Shown: positions 9,113 through 12,786 of the stretch, piece by piece
Layout of the letters: every line of letters starts with the position of its first letter
Position numbering within the stretch: the stretch's first letter is position 1
Source: Caldilineaceae bacterium
GTDB lineage: Bacteria; Chloroflexota; Anaerolineae; Caldilineales; Caldilineaceae
Direction of reading: 5' to 3'
DNA: 12,786 bases
Assembly (NCBI GenBank): GCA_028819675.1
Contig: JAPPKT010000439.1
Coordinates: 1 to 12,786, forward strand
Notes under the pieces: generated by a model
Told to the model about the DNA's origin: nothing
Database searches by the model: none
What the model saw: the letters and a program-made list of their open reading frames with translations, nothing else
Program-made: the position numbers and the translations under genes

Positions 9113-11320
9113 TCATGCCTGTACCAGGACACGATTGAGCATTCTCAGAAGAGGCCCACGCTGCTCCATTCCGCTCTCGCCGTATTCGCTCAACCCCAGG
9201 TATACGCTGCGCCGCGCGCGCCGCAACAGTCCAATCGACAGGCGCCGCAAACTTTCCTGGCGGCTTCGAAACTCCTCCGGGTCACCCCAAATCCTGTCTC
9301 GCGGCCAGTTCCTTGACAGTACATAGGGATGGGTCAGCGGCTGGTGAATGCGCTGCCACCAGCCTTCCGCCCCAATGTCGAGCCAGAACTGCACGTCCAC
9401 CGCCTGGTTCCGCATCAGAAAAGTGTATGCCGGTGCAATCAACACAGCACTGTCCTCAACCGTCCATGCCGGCACATAGAGCGCTCCCAGCGCTCCCCCC
9501 TCCACCAGGTCAAGGTAGGCGCGGCCGATCTCGACCTTCCTCGAACTCCCCTCATCAGGTGAACCGGCGGCAACCGGAGATTCCTCCCCCATTCCGAGTC
9601 GACTGCCCTGTCCCCCTATCGCCCACCGAAAATCCTGCGCTGAACGCACAAGCCGGTCGGTTATCCGGGCAGCTTCAGCCTGTTCATGGAATCCGAAACC
9701 GGGCTGGCTCAGCAGTTCGCCAAAAAGACATGCGAAGAATCGGTCTAGCGGCGAAAATTCACTCTCCGCCCGGTAGTCGGCCAACCATCTGCGCAAGCGC
9801 TCATATAGCTCCCCGCTGGCAAACGAGACCCGCCTCTGCACATCTCCCCGCAGACCTGCAAAGTCCCGCAACGCCGCGCCCGCGGCGTCGCGTACATCAT
9901 ATGCGGCCTGGGCCAGCACACTGGCTCGAACAGGATCCAATGGGGCGATGGCGTTTTCCAGGGCCAGCGCAACGTCTGCCCGCGGCGGCCGCCGCTGCCA
10001 AATTGGATGCGCGAGCGCAGCCAGGGTTAGCAGCGTCCGCACCGCAGGCTCCGAGTTCAGGGCCCGGCTGGGCCGGTGACTGGTGGCCGGAATCCGTTTC
10101 TCCTCCAACCGCGACAGCAGACTGAAACGGAGGGCATCGCTCACGAACGGCGCCAGAACAACGATCTCGTTCGGCTCCACCCCGTCATCCTTGACCAACT
10201 TCTCGATCCGGTCAACTGCCCACTCGACCATCTGCGGATAGAACCGGTATGAATGCTCAGGATACACAATTGGGCTGCCGGCCTGCGATTCGTGTTCACC
10301 ATTCGCGCCTTCCTCCCGGGCGCCACCGGCTGCTTGTCGGTCAACGGCACGGTTGATCCTGCCAATCAAGCGCGAGGACCCGGGCGCCGCGACGAGTGAC
10401 CGCCGCAGCCGAATGCGCTTCTCCGTGTGGTCAGCCAGACGCACGGCATTCTCCGCGTCCGCCCCCAGAAACGCCCGGTACCCGCCATCCTCATCGACCA
10501 CGATCAGCGCGCTTTCCAGGTGGGGAAGCCAGCGCCGCACCAACTCCTGCGCCGCGAACGTTTCTTCCTCGGCATTGTCTATGATCAGATGGCGAAACCT
10601 GCGAAACAGATGGGTCCTGCACCATTCATTCTCGAGTATAACCCGCAAAAAGACCTGCATCTGCAGGCTGTAATCGACCAGCGACTCCTCCAGACACAGC
10701 TGCCGAAACTCCTGACTGATGCGGCGCGCCGTTCGCAAAACATTCAATCGCGCAACCATCTTCTCGCCCGGTGGTACCGTACTCTCCAGACGGCCGTATG
10801 CCTCCTCCAGCGTGAAGCCGTGAAGCGCTGCTTTATTGAGATTGTCCAGAACCTGGCTCACGATGCGGCTCCTCTGCAACCGAATCGCATCAAACTCTCC
10901 CTGCTGTGCAGCCCTCTCAACGAGGCCGGCCATGTGGTACTGTGTCGTCTCTAAATTGAGGAAAGTCGGCTCACGGCGCGGTTCGGTAAAACCGGCGGCG
11001 CGTGCAGCCAGCGGCCAGTATAGCGCCACACTCGAACGGGACAGAGACGCTACCGTTGTCACCTGCACCAGTGCCCCCGCAGGCACGTCAGAACTGCGTA
11101 GCGCCTCCTGATAGGGCTGCCCAAGAGTCAGTTGAGGAACCAAAACCAGTATCTGGTCGCCCCGTACCCGCTCCTGGCGCAGAAGCCATAGAACGCGCTC
11201 AATTGCAGCCGTCGTTTTACCGGCGCCGAAAGGCCCGCTTAAAAACAGAGTATTGGATTGGAGAATCGAACCGTCCGAATCGAATCCGAACCGGAGCGAG
11301 GATGCCGCGGAGTTTTCCAT
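9113..11320 (-). CDS. UvrD/AddB-like SF1 helicase-family protein with degenerate motor motifs
   Basis: A 735-residue protein related to superfamily 1 helicases of the UvrD/RecB/AddB type, presumably DNA-interacting. Walker A GPFGAGKTT is at residues 29-37 (Lys35), followed by a motif-Ia-like ILVLVPQ. The Walker B position reads LIIDNAEEE (Asp248, Asn249) where active enzymes have Asp-Glu. The motif III position reads DEDGGYRAFLGAD (276-288), lacking the usual DxDQS Gln. A domain-2 block IVVLAPFVSDALRFSLLSRL resembles motif IV. The C-terminus GLLRRARRSVYLGLSEYG (from 697) resembles motif VI. A clear motif V and a PD-(D/E)xK nuclease domain are not visible. It may therefore bind ATP but hydrolyse it poorly, as in AddB-like partner subunits; that is inference. 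The ATG at 11320 is the first usable start after an in-frame TAG; no Shine-Dalgarno is seen. The upstream 167 bp contain a hairpin. Confidence 0.8.
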   Translation of the reverse strand: MENSAASSLRFGFDSDGSILQSNTLFLSGPFGAGKTTAAIERVLWLLRQERVRGDQILVLVPQLTLGQPYQEALRSSDVPAGALVQVTTVASLSRSSVALYWPLAARAAGFTEPRREPTFLNLETTQYHMAGLVERAAQQGEFDAIRLQRSRIVSQVLDNLNKAALHGFTLEEAYGRLESTVPPGEKMVARLNVLRTARRISQEFRQLCLEESLVDYSLQMQVFLRVILENEWCRTHLFRRFRHLIIDNAEEETFAAQELVRRWLPHLESALIVVDEDGGYRAFLGADAENAVRLADHTEKRIRLRRSLVAAPGSSRLIGRINRAVDRQAAGGAREEGANGEHESQAGSPIVYPEHSYRFYPQMVEWAVDRIEKLVKDDGVEPNEIVVLAPFVSDALRFSLLSRLEEKRIPATSHRPSRALNSEPAVRTLLTLAALAHPIWQRRPPRADVALALENAIAPLDPVRASVLAQAAYDVRDAAGAALRDFAGLRGDVQRRVSFASGELYERLRRWLADYRAESEFSPLDRFFACLFGELLSQPGFGFHEQAEAARITDRLVRSAQDFRWAIGGQGSRLGMGEESPVAAGSPDEGSSRKVEIGRAYLDLVEGGALGALYVPAWTVEDSAVLIAPAYTFLMRNQAVDVQFWLDIGAEGWWQRIHQPLTHPYVLSRNWPRDRIWGDPEEFRSRQESLRRLSIGLLRRARRSVYLGLSEYGESGMEQRGPLLRMLNRVLVQA

Positions 11321-11432
11321 CGTGGCTGGATCTTGGTGTCGCCGAGGAGAGCCTGAGCAGGCGCCCGGTTTACGGAGCGGCTATACACCGCAAGCCCGCG
11401 CGGCAAAGTGGAACGTGTTCGCCTCAGTGCGC

Positions 11433-11468
11433 GCCTCCACGGGGGTTCTCTAGAGCCCCCGTGGAGGC
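11433..11468 (-). terminator. Perfect 13-bp hairpin downstream of the redoxin gene
   Basis: GCCTCCACGGGGG (11433-11445) pairs exactly with CCCCCGTGGAGGC (11456-11468). The 10-base loop contains the palindrome CTCTAGAG. It lies 19 bases past the TAA stop of the redoxin gene in its direction of transcription, so a terminator or mRNA-end stabiliser is likely. No T tract follows, so rho-independent termination is not proven. Its outer arm shares sequence with the hairpin at 12313-12339. Confidence 0.55.
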
Positions 11469-11487
11469 ACAAAGCGACTGCCTCAAC

Positions 11488-12291
11488 TTAGTTGGCAGTG
11501 TATGGCTCGGCCAGCAGCGCCTGAATCACCGACTCCGAGTATGCGTACTGGCCCTCGCCAATCTTCAGGTAGCGAATCTGTCCGGTCTTGTCGATAAAGT
11601 ACATCGCCGGCCAGTAACGGTTGTTGTAGGAGCGCCACGTCTTCCAGTCATTATCGATCGCAACAGCGAAATCAATATCCAGCCGCAAAAGGGAATTCTC
11701 GACGTTATTCACGTCGCGTTCGTGCCGGAACTCCGGCGTGTGAACGCCGATGATCACAAAACCGTCGTCCGCATACTTCTCGTGCCATTCCCTCAACGAG
11801 GGAATTACGTTGACGCAGTTGTATCACCCATAGGTCCAGAACTCGACGAGCACGACGTTGCCCCGAAGGTCCGCCAACTTGAGCGGTTCCGAATTCAGCC
11901 ATATCTCGTTTAACAGCTCTGGCGCCTCTCCCTGCGGCCGCAACTTGGCCAGAAGCTCCAACTGCTCCGCCGTCGGGCCGGGGGCCATCGCTCCTTCCTG
12001 ATCCGAAGCTTGCTGGGCCCGTTCCTCCGCGACTCGAGTCTGAATCGCCTCAACCTTTGCGTCCTGATCGCTCTGGGTCCCTTGATCGCCCTGTGTCGGA
12101 ATGGTCTCCGGCATGACACATCCGGCCAACAGTAACATCCAGAACAACGCCAGCACCGCGAATCGATAACGCTTTCCACCCTGAGGTCGCCAGCAACTCA
12201 ATCGAACGGCGCATCTGTGACCGAGGTCAGGACGATCTCGCCGTCCGACTTCATTGTCGGTCAATGCCTTCGTACGAGTTTTCACGATCAT
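11488..12291 (-). CDS. DipZ/TlpA-like thioredoxin lipoprotein, probable selenoprotein (UxxC active site)
   Basis: Exported thiol-disulfide oxidoreductase of the TlpA/DipZ C-terminal type, 267 residues if the in-frame TGA at 11826-11824 is read as selenocysteine. From the ATG at 12291, a basic stretch (GGKRYRF) and a hydrophobic run lead to the lipobox LLAGC (Cys58), so it is predicted to be membrane-anchored outside the cytoplasm. A Gln/Glu-rich linker precedes the fold. The fold runs LADLRGNVVLVEFWTYG, then Sec156, YNC (Cys159), VNVIPSLREWHEKY, VIIGVHTPEF, AIDNDWKTW and the cis-Pro loop YWPAMYFID (Pro228). The TGA sits exactly at the first Cys of CxxC, the frame stays open on both sides, and a SECIS-like hairpin follows. 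The start is uncertain: an ATG at 12339 lies inside a hairpin, and a TTG at 12201 would give a more typical 28-residue lipoprotein signal. A nonsense mutation or sequencing error is the alternative. Confidence 0.82.
11787..11826 (-). promoter_or_regulatory. Recoded UGA and putative bacterial SECIS hairpin
   Basis: In mRNA sense the UGA (11826-11824) is followed by 18 bases, then ATTCCCTC (11805-11798), loop GTT (11797-11795) and GAGGGAAT (11794-11787): a perfect 8-bp stem. Published bacterial SECIS models (Zhang and Gladyshev) ask for a small apical loop about 16-37 bases after the UGA, a G in the first two loop positions and a stem of at least 4 bp. Here the loop begins 27 bases after the UGA with G. 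The hairpin lies wholly within coding sequence, as bacterial SECIS elements do. Confidence 0.75.
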
Positions 12292-12312
12292 CTCAGTGTC
12301 TAAAATGTGCAA

Positions 12313-12339
12313 ATGGAGGCGCGCACTGCGCGCCTCCAT
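12313..12339 (-). terminator. Near-perfect palindromic hairpin downstream of the LysM gene
   Basis: ATGGAGGCGCGCA (12313-12325) pairs with TGCGCGCCTCCAT (12327-12339) around a single central base, so effectively about 11 bp with a tight loop. It lies 31 bases past the LysM stop in its direction of transcription and is followed on that strand by T-rich sequence (TTTGCACATTTTAG), which fits an intrinsic terminator. It also contains the ATG at 12339, which makes that codon an unlikely start for the redoxin gene. Confidence 0.65.
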
Positions 12340-12370
12340 GCTTCACTCTGGGCTTTGCCGCCCCCAATTC

Positions 12371-12786
12371 CTACATATCGTCCTTCTTCTCCATCGCATC
12401 CATGCCGTCGTCCATCATCATGCTGTCCATCATCTCTTCGGCCTCGGCCTGCGTGGGCAGAAGCAACTCGTCGCCGATATCGATGCGATCGCAGTTGTCA
12501 AGCTCGTTCGCGCTGCAAATAGCCTTCCAGTAGTTGACGTTGCCGTAGGCTCGGTTTGCGATTGCGCCGAGCGTGTCACCCGCTACAACCGTGTAAGGCG
12601 TGTGCCCATCCTCCATCAACATGATGTCGCCCATCATCATGCCGTCGTCCTTCATCATACCATCTTTGTCCGACATCATCTCGTCGTCCTTGTCGGACAT
12701 CATTTCGTCATCTTTGTCGGACATCATCTCATCGTCCTTGTCCGACATCATCTCGTCCTTCTCACCCATCATGCCATCTTTTTCGC
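12371..12786 (-). CDS. LysM-domain protein with Met/Asp/Lys-rich tandem repeats, 5'-truncated by window edge
   Basis: Only the C-terminal part is visible; the frame is open to the window edge (EKDGMMGEKD upstream of the Met at 12772), so the start and any signal peptide are outside. The visible part begins with a low-complexity Met/Asp/Glu/Lys stretch including four exact copies of DEMMSDKD. A single LysM domain follows (YTVVAGDTLGAIANRAYG through DRIDIGDELLLP, residues 60-106 counted from the Met at 12772), and then an acidic Met-rich tail (MMDSMMMDDGMDAMEKKDDM). LysM domains bind N-acetylglucosamine in peptidoglycan, so an envelope location is expected. The Met-rich acidic segments could bind metal or serve as oxidisable residues; that is speculation. 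The LysM contains two Cys (about residues 86 and 94 from that Met). A hairpin terminator follows the TAG stop. Confidence 0.85.
   Translation of the reverse strand, partial: EKDGMMGEKDEMMSDKDDEMMSDKDDEMMSDKDDEMMSDKDGMMKDDGMMMGDIMLMEDGHTPYTVVAGDTLGAIANRAYGNVNYWKAICSANELDNCDRIDIGDELLLPTQAEAEEMMDSMMMDDGMDAMEKKDDM
12662..12757 (-). repeat. Four tandem 24-bp repeats encoding DEMMSDKD
   Basis: Four consecutive 24-base units encode identical 8-residue peptides. Reading the codons, every difference between units falls in a third position (GAC/GAT, GAG/GAA, TCG/TCC, AAG/AAA), so the peptide is conserved while the DNA has drifted. Related partial units (EKDGMM, GEKDEMM, DKDGMMKDDGMMM) flank it on both sides. 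Confidence 0.9.

Noticed and set aside
9313..10125. 270-residue plus-strand open frame
   Set aside because: Antisense to the helicase-like gene; low-complexity Pro/Arg/Ala composition.
11824..11826. Reading the TGA as a real stop, making the redoxin a pseudogene or two genes
   Set aside because: The frame is otherwise intact, the codon falls exactly on the first active-site Cys, and a SECIS-like hairpin follows; the second fragment would lack a proper start and half its fold.
11824..11826. Reassigned genetic code (UGA as Trp or Gly)
   Set aside because: sucC, sucD, acs and the helicase-like gene all end at TGA in sensible places, and neither Trp nor Gly is expected at this Cys column.
11002..11913. 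303-residue plus-strand open frame spanning the helicase start, the gap and the redoxin gene
   Set aside because: Crosses well-supported minus-strand genes and a hairpin; no domain.

Overview
The window looks like chromosomal DNA from a high-GC bacterium. The gene content resembles Chloroflexota (Anaerolineae/Caldilineae type): a glycosidase-fold protein carrying amidase repeats, a Met-rich LysM protein and a DipZ-like redoxin lipoprotein. That taxonomic placement is inference from family resemblance only. UGA is the normal stop of sucC, sucD, acs and the helicase-like gene, so the genetic code is standard.

Layout. Positions 1-4009 (+) hold central carbon metabolism: sucC (missing only its first few codons) and sucD, translationally coupled, make succinyl-CoA synthetase; then a probable promoter and acs, AMP-forming acetyl-CoA synthetase. 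These genes feed acetate into acetyl-CoA and run the substrate-level phosphorylation step of the TCA cycle. A strong GC hairpin (about 4013-4054) separates them from a convergent minus-strand block.

The minus-strand block, in transcription order from the right edge, is: a LysM protein with a Met/Asp/Lys 8-residue tandem repeat (12371 to beyond the right edge); a DipZ/TlpA-like thioredoxin lipoprotein (11488-12291); a degenerate UvrD/AddB-like SF1 helicase-family protein (9113-11320); a 455-bp non-coding gap with a possible promoter (8658-9112); a 1270-residue protein with a glycoside-hydrolase-like TIM barrel, an NBR1-type Ig domain and three amidase_2/PGRP repeats (4845-8657); and scpA (4087-4839), five bases behind it.

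The most exciting item is the redoxin. Its frame is interrupted by one in-frame TGA exactly where the first Cys of the CxxC active site belongs, and the frame continues intact through the rest of the thioredoxin fold. Eighteen bases after the TGA lies a perfect 8-bp hairpin with a 3-nt loop beginning with G, which fits the published bacterial SECIS pattern. I read it as a UxxC selenoprotein lipoprotein that ordinary gene callers split in two. Second in interest is the triple-amidase protein, in which all three zinc ligands are replaced in repeats 1 and 2 and retained in repeat 3. Third is the helicase-like protein with an intact Walker A but a Walker B Glu-to-Asn change.
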